Below are positions 20,209 through 28,810 of a DNA stretch of 64,000 nt, in pieces. Each line of letters begins with the position of its first letter. The first letter of the stretch is position 1. This DNA comes from Roseburia sp. (GTDB lineage Bacteria; Bacillota_A; Clostridia; Lachnospirales; Lachnospiraceae), in contig DXQT01000012.1 in assembly GCA_019411365.1 (NCBI GenBank), positions 13,745 through 77,744 on the forward strand, given 5' to 3'. The translations under genes were made by a program, and so were the position numbers. The notes beneath the pieces are model-generated. The model had not been told where the DNA came from and ran no database searches. It saw nothing but the letters and a program-made list of their open reading frames with translations.

Positions 20209-20224
20209 TGTTAACATTTGTTAA
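20209..20224. promoter_or_regulatory. Operator-like site B (repressor promoter)
   Basis: TGTTAACATTTGTTAA contains the perfect palindrome TTAACA-TT-TGTTAA. It lies 8 bp upstream of the -35 box of the LacI-type gene and in the shared divergent region, so it may serve autoregulation or act with site A. Confidence 0.6.
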
Positions 20225-20232
20225 TTTTTTTA

Positions 20233-20262
20233 TTGCAAACATGTTCCCTTTAATGCTATACT
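20233..20262 (+). promoter_or_regulatory. Promoter of the LacI-type gene
   Basis: TTGCAA at 20233-20238, an 18-nt spacer and TATACT at 20257-20262. The coding start follows 95 nt downstream. Confidence 0.55.
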
Positions 20263-20356
20263 GTGTTTATAATTTTAAACTACACACTTATCTTTTATTG
20301 AGGCAACGACATATTCAGCTATTTGTACTATAAATCTAAAAAGGAGTGTTTTTACT

Positions 20357-21385
20357 ATGAGTAAAGTAACTATGCAGGACATTGCAGATGAATTGGGAAT
20401 ATCACGCGTTACGGTATGGAAAGTATTTAACAATCATTCAGGTGTTTCAGAAGCAATACGGGAAAGCGTACTCCAAAAAGCTAAAGAATTAGGATATTCC
20501 AAATTCATGCAGGAGCCTGCCTCCATCCCTAACGATCCGCAAGAGGATAAAACAGTCTCTTTAATCGTATCCCGCCCAGACTCCTCTACATTCTGGACAA
20601 ACATTATCCATAGATTAGCGCAAGAACTGGCAACCCATAATATTAACCTTCTTTATACTTATGTGCCATCCTCCTATACACCTTCTTATTCCTTTCCCTC
20701 TGCTCTGACAAACGGAACTGTTTCTGGGGCAATTATTCTGAATGTATATGACACGAAAATGGTTACATTAATTAATGACACGTTAAAAATTCCTAAAGTG
20801 TTCCTTGATACGGTACCCGAAGTCGGCAACCGTGCTTTACATGGCGACCTGCTGTTGATCGAAGGATATAATACCATGTATGAAATCACACAATCCATAT
20901 TGGAAAGAGGAATCACGAACGTGGGGTTTATTGGTGATATCCATTACGCGATCACGAACAAAGACCGGTATATTGGTTTCTGCCATTGCCTGAAAGATCA
21001 TAATATTCCCTTAAATCCAGCCATTTGCCACACGAATCCCATTGGTATTTTTTCATATCATAACGATCTGTATGCCTTTTTGGATTCTATCCCGGAGCTT
21101 CCACAGGCTTTCATTTGCGCAAGTGACTATATTGCCCATTTTCTTCACCTGTACCTGACAGAACATCCGGAACGTATTCCAAATGGTATTATCCTCACCG
21201 GATTTGACGGAAGCAATGAATATACCAACATCGACGGACTGCTCACAACCGCTTACGTTCATACCAGTCTCCTTGGAAAAAGACTTTCTTTACAGATCAT
21301 CTATCGGATGGATCATCCTGATGCTCCTTTCGAGCTGACATATATCAGCCCTGAAATTGTGTATCGGAATTCTATTGTAGACTAA
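20357..21385 (+). CDS. LacI-family transcriptional regulator of the N-glycan locus
   Basis: 342 residues. Residues 1-50 form a LacI helix-turn-helix (MSKVTMQDIADELGISRVTV), and the rest is a periplasmic-binding-protein-like sensor domain. The recognition helix reads VTVWKVFNN where most relatives have a VSR or VSKVLN pattern, which fits the AT-rich operators without the usual central CG seen here. AAGGAG lies 10 nt before the ATG. It is divergent from the transporter array and immediately upstream of the GH85 gene, so it probably represses both until an N-glycan fragment is bound. The effector is unknown. Confidence 0.92.
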   Translation: MSKVTMQDIADELGISRVTVWKVFNNHSGVSEAIRESVLQKAKELGYSKFMQEPASIPNDPQEDKTVSLIVSRPDSSTFWTNIIHRLAQELATHNINLLYTYVPSSYTPSYSFPSALTNGTVSGAIILNVYDTKMVTLINDTLKIPKVFLDTVPEVGNRALHGDLLLIEGYNTMYEITQSILERGITNVGFIGDIHYAITNKDRYIGFCHCLKDHNIPLNPAICHTNPIGIFSYHNDLYAFLDSIPELPQAFICASDYIAHFLHLYLTEHPERIPNGIILTGFDGSNEYTNIDGLLTTAYVHTSLLGKRLSLQIIYRMDHPDAPFELTYISPEIVYRNSIVD

Positions 21386-21419
21386 CCTTTCAGATCCTGT
21401 TATAAAAAATTCCATCTTC

Positions 21420-21479
21420 ATTGGAATCCAGCTACTTTAGAAAACGAAAAATATAATTGTTGTAATGCTGGATTCCAAT
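21420..21479. repeat. Inverted repeat between lacI-type and GH85 genes
   Basis: ATTGGAATCCAGC at 21420-21432 and its exact complement GCTGGATTCCAAT at 21467-21479 enclose 34 nt. No T-run follows, so it is not a classical terminator, but it may form the 3' end structure of the regulator mRNA. The rest of the 400-bp gap holds the GH85 promoter and several GTTATC/GATAAC half-sites (for example 21542-21559). Confidence 0.65.
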
Positions 21480-21665
21480 CTGTTCGTCTACATGTTTTCC
21501 TGCTCTCACCAGAAGTTTCTGATCAACATCTTTTATAGCATTGTTATCAAAAGATAACGTGAGTATTAATTTTATTTACATTTATTAATCAAATCAGCCA
21601 AAAATCCAAAATTTTATTTGTGAAATATAGAGAAAAAGTACAAAACATAACACAATGAGTTGACT

Positions 21666-21694
21666 TTGATAACAAAAGAAGTTAACTTTATGAT
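21666..21694 (+). promoter_or_regulatory. Probable promoter of the GH85 gene
   Basis: TTGATA at 21666-21671, 17-nt spacer, TATGAT at 21689-21694. The start point would fall at about 21701, directly at operator site C. GATAAC/GTTAAC half-sites also lie in the spacer. Confidence 0.5.
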
Positions 21695-21703
21695 AACATA
21701 TTA

Positions 21704-21719
21704 TTAACAAATGATAACA
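21704..21719. promoter_or_regulatory. Operator-like site C (GH85 promoter)
   Basis: TTAACAAATGATAACA is the complement of TGTTATCATTTGTTAA, identical to site B in 15 of 16 positions. It covers the expected transcription start of the GH85 gene, a good place for repression. Confidence 0.6.
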
Positions 21720-21792
21720 TAAGTTAAAAAATATGTTTAAGAAGTAACACTATGAAAAGACGGTGGGAGAAAAAAAAGAAAGGAAATGTTTT

Positions 21793-24627
21793 ATGAAAAA
21801 CAAAGTTTTAGGAAGAAGATGCATTGCCATTTCTCTGGCAGCAGCATTATCTGCAGGCTTAACAGCCTGTGGCAGCACAGGGGGTGACACACAAACTGCC
21901 ACGACGGAAACAACTCAAATAACAGAAACAGCTCAAACGGTGAAGAGAATTTATTCTCTTACGGAAGAGAATGAAAATCAGGAGCTTACGATGGCGCGTC
22001 AGCCGGAATCCTCTTACTGGTTTCCATCTGAACTTTTAAGCTGGGATGCAAAAACAGATGAAGATTTGCGTTTCAATGTAAGTACCGTTCCCCTTTCAGA
22101 GCGCGCCGCAAGAGAACATTTGCAGACAGTAAACGCAACTCAGAACAAAGAAACGAATATCATGGCAATTTCCATTATGAACAGCAGTACAAGCGGAAAC
22201 TCGCCTCATGGTCTGAATAAAGTGAATGCAAATACTTTTACCTACTGGCAGTACGTGGATACGCTGGTTTACTGGGGTGGTTCTTCCGGAGAAGGTCTCA
22301 TTGTATCGCCAAGCCCTGACGTTGTAGATGCAGCACATAAAAATGGCGTAAGAGTTCTTGGAACTGTTTTCATGCCTCAGACCGCACATGGCGGTAAAAT
22401 GGAATGGTTAGAAGACCTGCTTGTAAAAAATGAAGATGGCTCTTATCCAGTAGCAGACAAACTCATTGAAGTTGCGCAGACTTATGGTTTTGAGGGCTGG
22501 TTCATGAACCAGGAAACCGAAGGAACCGATGAAGAACCGTTGACTGCAGACCATGCGGCGCGCATGCAGCAATTTATCCAATATTTCAAAGAGCAGGCAC
22601 CGGATCTGGATCTGGTCTACTATGATTCCATGACCGTGGACGGCAAGATGGATTGGCAGAATGCATTGACAGAAGAAAACCTTGCTTATCTTGTGTCTGA
22701 AGACGGAAATGCCATCGCCGACGCAATGTTTCTGAATTTCTGGTGGACTACAGACACTCTTGCCGATCAGGAACTTCTGAAGAAGTCTGCAGCGTTTGCC
22801 ACAGAGAACGGTATAAACCCTTATAATCTCTATGCAGGTGTAGATATCCAGAGCGAGGGCTATAATACGGAAATTAAATGGGATTTATTCGAAAATGAAG
22901 AAGGCGGAACTTACACTTCACTGGGGCTTTACTGTCCAAGCTGGGCTTATGCTTCTGCTGATACGATCCAGAATTTCTGGAAACAGGAAAATAAACTCTG
23001 GGTTAACTCCATGGGTGATCCATCCGCAGATGTAAAAAAACTTAGTAACACACAGTGGAAGGGTATTTCCTCTTATATAGTAGAGCGTACACCTTTGACG
23101 TCTCTTCCGTTTGTAACAAATTTCTCTACAGGTAATGGTTACAGTTTCTTTAAGAATGGCAGCCAGATAAGCTTACTTGACTGGAACAACCGAAGCATTG
23201 CAGATATTATGCCAACCTACCGTTATATCATTGAAAACGGTGACGGCAATAAATTAAGTGCTGATCTGGATGTAGCAGATGCTTACTATGGTGGAACAAG
23301 CCTCATTTTAAGAGGCAATATGGCAAAGGATACCTCTTCCACAATTAAGTTATATGCTGCAGAACTTACCGCTGCAGACAATATGATATATACTACTGCT
23401 GCAAAGGCAAAGGGAGCAGAAATTACTTTAAATGCGGTACTTGAATTAGAAGATGGTTCTGTTGTGACATTAGAGGGTGACCAGAACGTAGGTGAGGAAT
23501 GGACCGTTGTCTCTTATGATACTTCTTCTATCATAGGAAAGATGATCAAATCCATCTCTTATGAAATAACTTCTGCTGAAGATGTAAGCGGACTGCAGTT
23601 ACGTTTCGGTAACATCACAATGATGGAGGCAGATTCCGAAGAAAAGTCAACCGTAAGCAATCTGGAAGTATTAGATTCCGAGTTTGATGAAGATGGAATG
23701 TATGCAGGTGTACGTCTTGCGTGGAGTTCAGATATAGCTGCTGATTATTATGAAGTTTACCGTGTGAATCAGGATAATTCCAAATCCCTGCTTGGCGTAT
23801 CCAACACAACCAGTTTCTATATCAACACACTTCCTCGTACAGATGATACCAACAAGTCTACTTTTGAGGTCGTTCCAGTCAATGCAGCTTTAGAAGAGGG
23901 AAACAGTGCGCAGGTCGTTATGGATTGGCCGGACAACAGTCTGCCGAAAGCAGATTTTGCAGCAGATGTAACACTGGCTGCACCAGATGCGAAGATCACT
24001 TTTGAAAGTTTATGCTCTGCAAATACAGAAACCGTAAACTGGACATTTACAGGAGCAGATATCGAAACAGCAGAAGGAGAGAGCGTATCGGTATCTTATC
24101 CAGAAGAGGGCATCTACAATGTTAAGGTAACAGCAGTGAATAAGGCTGGAAGCATTGAGAAAGAAAAAGAAGGCTATATTGTCATCACCTCAGATGCAGC
24201 AGATGGTCTTGTACTTCTTTCCCAGGGAGCAGACACTGAAGCAGACGCATATGTAAATGAAAACGAAGCACCCGAGTTTGCAGTAGATGGCGATGTTACG
24301 ACGAAATGGTGTGCAACAGGAGCTGCACCTCATGAAATCACCCTCGATTTAGGCGAAGTGACTACCGTAAGTGCCGTTGATATTTCCCATGCAGAAGCAG
24401 GTGGCGAGAGTGCAGACATGAACACGAAATCTTATACCATTCTTGTCAGCCAGGATGGAAATAGTTTTGAAGAAGTATACAGCGTGACAAAAAATACAAA
24501 TGGCATGACACACAATGCATTTACACCAAAAGAGGCACAGTATGTGAAACTCATAGTAAATAAACCTACACAAGGAAGCGACAGTGCTGCGCGTATTTAC
24601 GAGATTGAGGTTTATGGAATAAAATAA
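21793..24627 (+). CDS. GH85 endo-beta-N-acetylglucosaminidase, surface lipoprotein
   Basis: 944 residues from the ATG at 21793, which has AAAGGA upstream. The lipobox is LTAC (Cys26), so the enzyme is anchored outside the cell. The GH85 barrel spans about 70-480 with NTFTYWQYVDTLVYWGG and the catalytic pair Asn239 and Glu241 in GWFMNQETEG. Family members cut between the two core GlcNAc residues of N-glycans using substrate assistance. Fn3-like and PKD-like domains follow (about 620-800), then a C-terminal F5/8 or CBM32-like discoidin domain (about 810-944), probably for galactose or GlcNAc binding. It is monocistronic with its own promoter, operator and terminator. It would release Man(n)GlcNAc for the ABC importer. 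Preference for high-mannose glycans is inferred from the mannosidases. Confidence 0.93.
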   Translation: MKNKVLGRRCIAISLAAALSAGLTACGSTGGDTQTATTETTQITETAQTVKRIYSLTEENENQELTMARQPESSYWFPSELLSWDAKTDEDLRFNVSTVPLSERAAREHLQTVNATQNKETNIMAISIMNSSTSGNSPHGLNKVNANTFTYWQYVDTLVYWGGSSGEGLIVSPSPDVVDAAHKNGVRVLGTVFMPQTAHGGKMEWLEDLLVKNEDGSYPVADKLIEVAQTYGFEGWFMNQETEGTDEEPLTADHAARMQQFIQYFKEQAPDLDLVYYDSMTVDGKMDWQNALTEENLAYLVSEDGNAIADAMFLNFWWTTDTLADQELLKKSAAFATENGINPYNLYAGVDIQSEGYNTEIKWDLFENEEGGTYTSLGLYCPSWAYASADTIQNFWKQENKLWVNSMGDPSADVKKLSNTQWKGISSYIVERTPLTSLPFVTNFSTGNGYSFFKNGSQISLLDWNNRSIADIMPTYRYIIENGDGNKLSADLDVADAYYGGTSLILRGNMAKDTSSTIKLYAAELTAADNMIYTTAAKAKGAEITLNAVLELEDGSVVTLEGDQNVGEEWTVVSYDTSSIIGKMIKSISYEITSAEDVSGLQLRFGNITMMEADSEEKSTVSNLEVLDSEFDEDGMYAGVRLAWSSDIAADYYEVYRVNQDNSKSLLGVSNTTSFYINTLPRTDDTNKSTFEVVPVNAALEEGNSAQVVMDWPDNSLPKADFAADVTLAAPDAKITFESLCSANTETVNWTFTGADIETAEGESVSVSYPEEGIYNVKVTAVNKAGSIEKEKEGYIVITSDAADGLVLLSQGADTEADAYVNENEAPEFAVDGDVTTKWCATGAAPHEITLDLGEVTTVSAVDISHAEAGGESADMNTKSYTILVSQDGNSFEEVYSVTKNTNGMTHNAFTPKEAQYVKLIVNKPTQGSDSAARIYEIEVYGIK

Positions 24628-24670
24628 AGAATTTCCTGCTATTTATAAAGTGATATATTACAAACTCAAA

Positions 24671-24714
24671 GGCCGCTCTCGTTACCTTAAAAACAATTCA
24701 TAACGAGAGCGGCC
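24671..24714 (+). terminator. Terminator of the GH85 gene
   Basis: A perfect 14-bp stem, GGCCGCTCTCGTTA with TAACGAGAGCGGCC, with a 16-nt loop, then GCATATTTTAG. It lies 43 bp after the stop codon. Confidence 0.75.
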
Positions 24715-24892
24715 GCATATTTTAGTATATTTGTAAACCCTTTTATAAAAAAATGATATGACTATATTTTACGTCTCTTGCACAGTTGTTTATTTTCGTA
24801 CATATAAACATCCGCCTTATCCAATAACATCTGCATGGTATACGCACCATCTTCGCCCGGAAATGCCCAGCCGCATGCATAGTCAATCTGTT

Positions 24893-24994
24893 CTAGTATA
24901 CAGGTAAATCCACGTTGCTGCACTGTACGGGAATATCATCCCCCCGAAGCTGCTGTCTGGAGGACACCCGGAGAAGGCAGTTAACTCTTTTCAT
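24893..24994 (-). pseudogene. Serine recombinase, N-terminal fragment
   Basis: MKRVNCLLRVSSRQQLRGDD then IPVQ is the typical beginning of a large serine recombinase, including the Arg and catalytic Ser of the RVSS motif. After about 24 codons the similarity stops and the frame runs into the tail of the GGDEF gene. The catalytic domain and the rest are deleted. Confidence 0.75.
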
Positions 24995-25228
24995 CGGCTG
25001 CCTCCCTCTGCTGTAAATACTTTTTCTGTAACATGTCCTGCACGGTTTCCACCACGCCCGAAGACTCTCTGGCAAACTTCACCCGGACCAGATAGCACTT
25101 ATCCTCTACGGTAATGTACATTTCCATAGCACAACACCGCCCCATCTCCTTTTCTTATTTCTATGAAAAGAGGTGGGGCAGTATGTCTTTGTTCTATATA
25201 AACTTTTTAACGGTTCCTCAACTTCTGG
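24900..25228 (-). mobile_element. Relic of a serine-recombinase element inside the GGDEF gene
   Basis: This stretch interrupts the GGDEF coding sequence. It carries the small protein, the first codons of a serine recombinase and, at 25136-25182, a strong hairpin (ACCGCCCCATCTCC pairing with GGTGGGGCAGT and GAAAAG with CTTTTC). The most likely history is insertion, then a deletion that removed the rest of the element together with the middle of the GGDEF domain. The ends are approximate. Confidence 0.6.
24981..25127 (-). CDS. Small mobile-element protein before the recombinase
   Basis: 48 residues, MEMYITVEDKCYLVRVKFAR and on to REAADEKS. It ends 14 nt inside the recombinase start, an overlap common for short proteins encoded just before integrase genes in conjugative and transposable elements of Firmicutes. 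GGAGATGGGG lies upstream. I do not know its function. It may still be expressed although its element is dead. Confidence 0.5.
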   Translation of the reverse strand: MEMYITVEDKCYLVRVKFARESSGVVETVQDMLQKKYLQQREAADEKS

Positions 25229-26030
25229 CAGGCTGTAGACTCTTTCACTGTCTCTGGGGTATTAAGAAGCAGCTCACAGGCATCTTTATTAGGTAATCCG
25301 GTATGGGCATCCGTATATGCCTTCTGTTCTAAACAGTTTATTATTCATTGCCATTTTCATTGCTGTCAGCGTCTGCATAATGATCAAAATCACCAGGCAC
25401 AACATATCAAGTGCGGACAGAAACTCTATTGTGCGAATCTTTATAGCAATCTTTTCTGAATAATTTTCTGCAGCAAATACCGTTTCATCTGCCATCTCAA
25501 AATAAATTTCACTCATATTTACAATATCCGTATTTTGGTAGCCCTTACTTCTCACTGCCCCGATTTCTGTTTTTCATTTTTCCCAATATTCACTCTGAAT
25601 CCGCAGCTTATCCTGATATTCTTTGTCATGGATCTTTACCAGATCATATTGTCCTTCCTGATATCTTAAGCCACTCAGGATATCATCCAGATATTTTATC
25701 AATTCATCCTTCTGATTTCCTGCGATTTCTAATTTACCTCACGCTGTGTCGCTCCACGTACCAGACCCGCATAATTTATTACGCGTGCAGTCCCTTGTAA
25801 CCTGTTAATCTGTATTATCATAAAAACAATGAGAAATATTAATATCAATATCAGACAGCTTTGTATGATGCCTATTATATTTTTTATTCTCTTATCCGAC
25901 CGTATTTCTTTGTTCATCATACCTCTCGTATTTACCCATGATAACATTCTTTCAAAAGAAAGTCTATCTGATATATTCCGAACTTCTGAATCATAAGTAT
26001 TTACAATATTCCATACCCACTCTGATCCGT

Positions 26031-28706
26031 TTATGCTCTCCATCCGATCGTACGTATCTCATGTTTTCCTAACACGATTTCATTCTCTTCTTTCTGTAAC
26101 CGGTCTTTTTCTAACAGATCATAGGTAAAAATCTCAGGCTGTGAGACAGTCACCGTCGTCTCTTCATCTGAAAGGTTGCAGAAACGCAGAATGACATCCC
26201 CGGTAAGCATACTGTGTTTCAGTGCGGTCGGAACTGCCTGTAAATGTTTCTTTTCTACAAACCGGTATGTTTGTGGCAGGGTTCCCGTCTGTCTTTCCAT
26301 TCCCGCGGTCTGCCAGTCTGTCTGGAACTGGTATGCCTCCTCGTAGGAATGATAAAGTTCCTCTCCCATGCCATGTGGGATGATCTCATATTCCGTGGTC
26401 TTTTCGCCCAGGCACTGTGCTTCCGGTGTTAAAAATACACCCCAGTCTCCCAGTTCACGTACACCACGGTGAAGTGTTACCGCAATCGTATTTTTTCCGT
26501 CACGCAAAATCTCATACTCTGCAAGACCTTTATTGGCGATAGTAAGTCCATATGCATCCTCATGCACATTGACAAAACACTGCTGATGCTGGGCATTGCA
26601 CGGATTTTCCCATGTGTCTGCCGGTACGTTCGGGCGCTTTGCCACCTCAAACACAGAATCTGCGTAATGGAAATCTGTCTTTAATCCCGTCTCAAAAAGG
26701 ACGCGCAGACGATGATCTTTGATCTGGTTATTGAAAGTGGTCTTTACTTTCAGTCCTTTTCCGTTCTTCTCTAAGGTATACTCTGCCACGATCTCAAATG
26801 GAACCAAATGACTGCCACGGGATGCCTTGCGATATTTAAACTCTACAAGATCCTCAATCTCTCCTGCCAGCGTTTTATCGGCTGCATCCGGGAGCATCAT
26901 CGTATGTTTTACACGGATCACGGCCTGGCATGCATTATCTTCTGCCACCGTAATCTCTGCTTTCGTCCCTTTTGTAGTCACCGGTATGTCATTTACCGGG
27001 GCAAAGAAAATATATTCGTTTCCGATATCCCCGCAGTCCTCAAAGATACCAAGATCCTTGTATACATGACCTGTCTTTTTATCGGTCAGTTCCACAGAAC
27101 CGTCCGGTTCAAAGTGTGCCTTTAAAAACTCATTTTCCATTGTATTCTCTGTAGTGATCAGTGAATTAGCCGTATTGATATCTTCTGCCTCTGCCAGCAC
27201 ATAAGTGTCCCATCCAAATGCCGGCACACCGGCTGCCTCCATGGTAATCTTTACGCGCTTTGCAATATATGGCTGGCGGAATTTATCTTTTGGCAGATCA
27301 TAGTTAAAATGATTTGCAATTTCAGTGACAACCGCCGGGATCTCTCTCCCGTCTTTGTCAAGTACGCGGTATTCCGGGAGTTTCTTTTCATGCATGCGTG
27401 CTATCACTTCGGCTAACGGTGCCTCACTGAAATACATGCGATCGGTTTCTAACTCCATCTCCACAACACCTGTGCGGTCCCAGCCGGTCGTATTGACCAC
27501 GACAAATGGAATGTTTCCTTCCTTCACTGCACTGGTATTGATCTTTCCTTTCAGATAGTCCATACACATGGAAATAATGTGCAGTGCCACCTGTTCTGTC
27601 TTTTCAAAACGGGTTATCATCTCACGATGTACATCATCCACGCTGCATCCGCAGATACTGTCGTGCGGATGATTCTGCATCAGAAGTTTCCATCCATAAG
27701 TAAACAGATCCTGCGGATATTCCATCCCCTCTTTTGCCGCAATCGCAGCGAGCGGTTCTGCCACTTTCTCAAACAGCATCTCACAGCGGACATTCCACTG
27801 TTTGATATAAATGCGGGAGGATGCTGTGTTCGCTAACGTATACCATCCATCCGTCTTCTGGCTGCGCAGTTCGCCCGTGATCATGTTCAGATCGTCCGGC
27901 AGTTCCTTTTTTATCTGCTCCACATAACCGGTGAAATCAGAATGTACGAAATCCACATCCGGGTACAGCGCATTTGCCGTGCGGATGGCAGCTGACAGAT
28001 CCGTCTGTACCGGCTGATGATCACAGCCATTCATGAATAAAAGCTGGTTCGTACCGGCATAACGCACAGCATCTGCAAGTTTTTTATCCCAGTACACTTT
28101 TGACTTTTCTTCTTCCACCGGCACTTCTGCGCCGTTGTTGTACCAGTTTGCAAATAAAATGCCAAGCACCGCAGAACCGTCTGCTGACTGCCAGTTCATC
28201 TCAGAATAGGCAGACTCATAGGCGTCGGCCGTCTGATTATTAAATCCGGTCGGTTTTACACCTCTTCCGAATACTGCCGTGTCAATGCCCGCCTTCTTTA
28301 AAAGCTGCGGTGCCTGCCCCACATTTCCAAAGGAATCCGGAAAGTATCCTGTTTTTGTCCACTTTCCGCCAAATTCCTGTGCAAGTTTATAACCCATCTG
28401 TAAGTTTCTGACATTCGACTCACTGCTTGTCAGAAATTCATCCTGCAATACATACCATGGACCAATTGCAATCCTGCCATCCCCGATCAATTTCTGCAGA
28501 CGTGCACGGTTTTCGGGGCGTACCTGAAGATAATCTTCCAGCATGATGGTCTGTCCATCCAGATGAAAATATTTATATTCTTGATCTTTCTCCATAGTAT
28601 CGATCAGTGTATCCATCATTTCAATATAAAGCATATGATGTTTTTCATATGGAAGATACCATTCTCTGTCCCAGTGTGTATGAGAAATAATATGCGCCTT
28701 TTTCAT
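26031..28706 (-). CDS. GH38 alpha-mannosidase (small, 891 aa)
   Basis: A cytoplasmic class II alpha-mannosidase of the MngB-like branch. HTHWDREWY is at residues 9-17, and the nucleophile is Asp124 in YFPDSFGNVG. HPHDSICGCSVDDVHREM (about 333-350) is also typical. I chose the ATG at 28706 because GGAG lies 6 nt upstream; an ATG 12 nt earlier has no proper site. It lies 104 bp after GH125 in the leftward ROK-GntR-GH125-GH38 group. It is clearly distinct from the 1029-aa GH38 and probably attacks another linkage of the high-mannose glycan. Confidence 0.93.
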   Translation of the reverse strand: MKKAHIISHTHWDREWYLPYEKHHMLYIEMMDTLIDTMEKDQEYKYFHLDGQTIMLEDYLQVRPENRARLQKLIGDGRIAIGPWYVLQDEFLTSSESNVRNLQMGYKLAQEFGGKWTKTGYFPDSFGNVGQAPQLLKKAGIDTAVFGRGVKPTGFNNQTADAYESAYSEMNWQSADGSAVLGILFANWYNNGAEVPVEEEKSKVYWDKKLADAVRYAGTNQLLFMNGCDHQPVQTDLSAAIRTANALYPDVDFVHSDFTGYVEQIKKELPDDLNMITGELRSQKTDGWYTLANTASSRIYIKQWNVRCEMLFEKVAEPLAAIAAKEGMEYPQDLFTYGWKLLMQNHPHDSICGCSVDDVHREMITRFEKTEQVALHIISMCMDYLKGKINTSAVKEGNIPFVVVNTTGWDRTGVVEMELETDRMYFSEAPLAEVIARMHEKKLPEYRVLDKDGREIPAVVTEIANHFNYDLPKDKFRQPYIAKRVKITMEAAGVPAFGWDTYVLAEAEDINTANSLITTENTMENEFLKAHFEPDGSVELTDKKTGHVYKDLGIFEDCGDIGNEYIFFAPVNDIPVTTKGTKAEITVAEDNACQAVIRVKHTMMLPDAADKTLAGEIEDLVEFKYRKASRGSHLVPFEIVAEYTLEKNGKGLKVKTTFNNQIKDHRLRVLFETGLKTDFHYADSVFEVAKRPNVPADTWENPCNAQHQQCFVNVHEDAYGLTIANKGLAEYEILRDGKNTIAVTLHRGVRELGDWGVFLTPEAQCLGEKTTEYEIIPHGMGEELYHSYEEAYQFQTDWQTAGMERQTGTLPQTYRFVEKKHLQAVPTALKHSMLTGDVILRFCNLSDEETTVTVSQPEIFTYDLLEKDRLQKEENEIVLGKHEIRTIGWRA

Positions 28707-28810
28707 AGTGCTCTCCATTCCTGCCCATTTAGGACATTATAAAAATCTCTGCTTCTGCCTGTTTCCATTGATATCCCATATTTATGCACAGGCACAGATA
28801 TCTTTTTAAA

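Larger units (their letters stand above)
24762..25920 (-). pseudogene. Diguanylate cyclase (GGDEF) gene, broken
   Basis: Pieces of one gene lie in order on the minus strand in shifting frames. First come MMNKEIRSDKR (25920), a membrane helix and INRLQGTARVINYAG. A lost base near 25735 shifts frame into LEIAGNQKDELIKYLDDI. An in-frame TGA follows WEK near 25585, then a second helix, and another frameshift near 25320 into AYTDAHTGLPNKDACELLLN, the start of a GGDEF domain. The domain breaks off near 25229. Its end, GWAFPGEDGAYTMQMLLDKA then MYENKQLCKRRK, resumes at 24899. About 330 bp with a recombinase relic lies between. The GGDEF core is missing, so it cannot make c-di-GMP. Confidence 0.82.

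Noticed and set aside
21763..21792. Earlier GTG start for GH85
   Set aside because: It would put ten charged residues before the lipoprotein signal; the ATG at 21793 gives a normal signal peptide.
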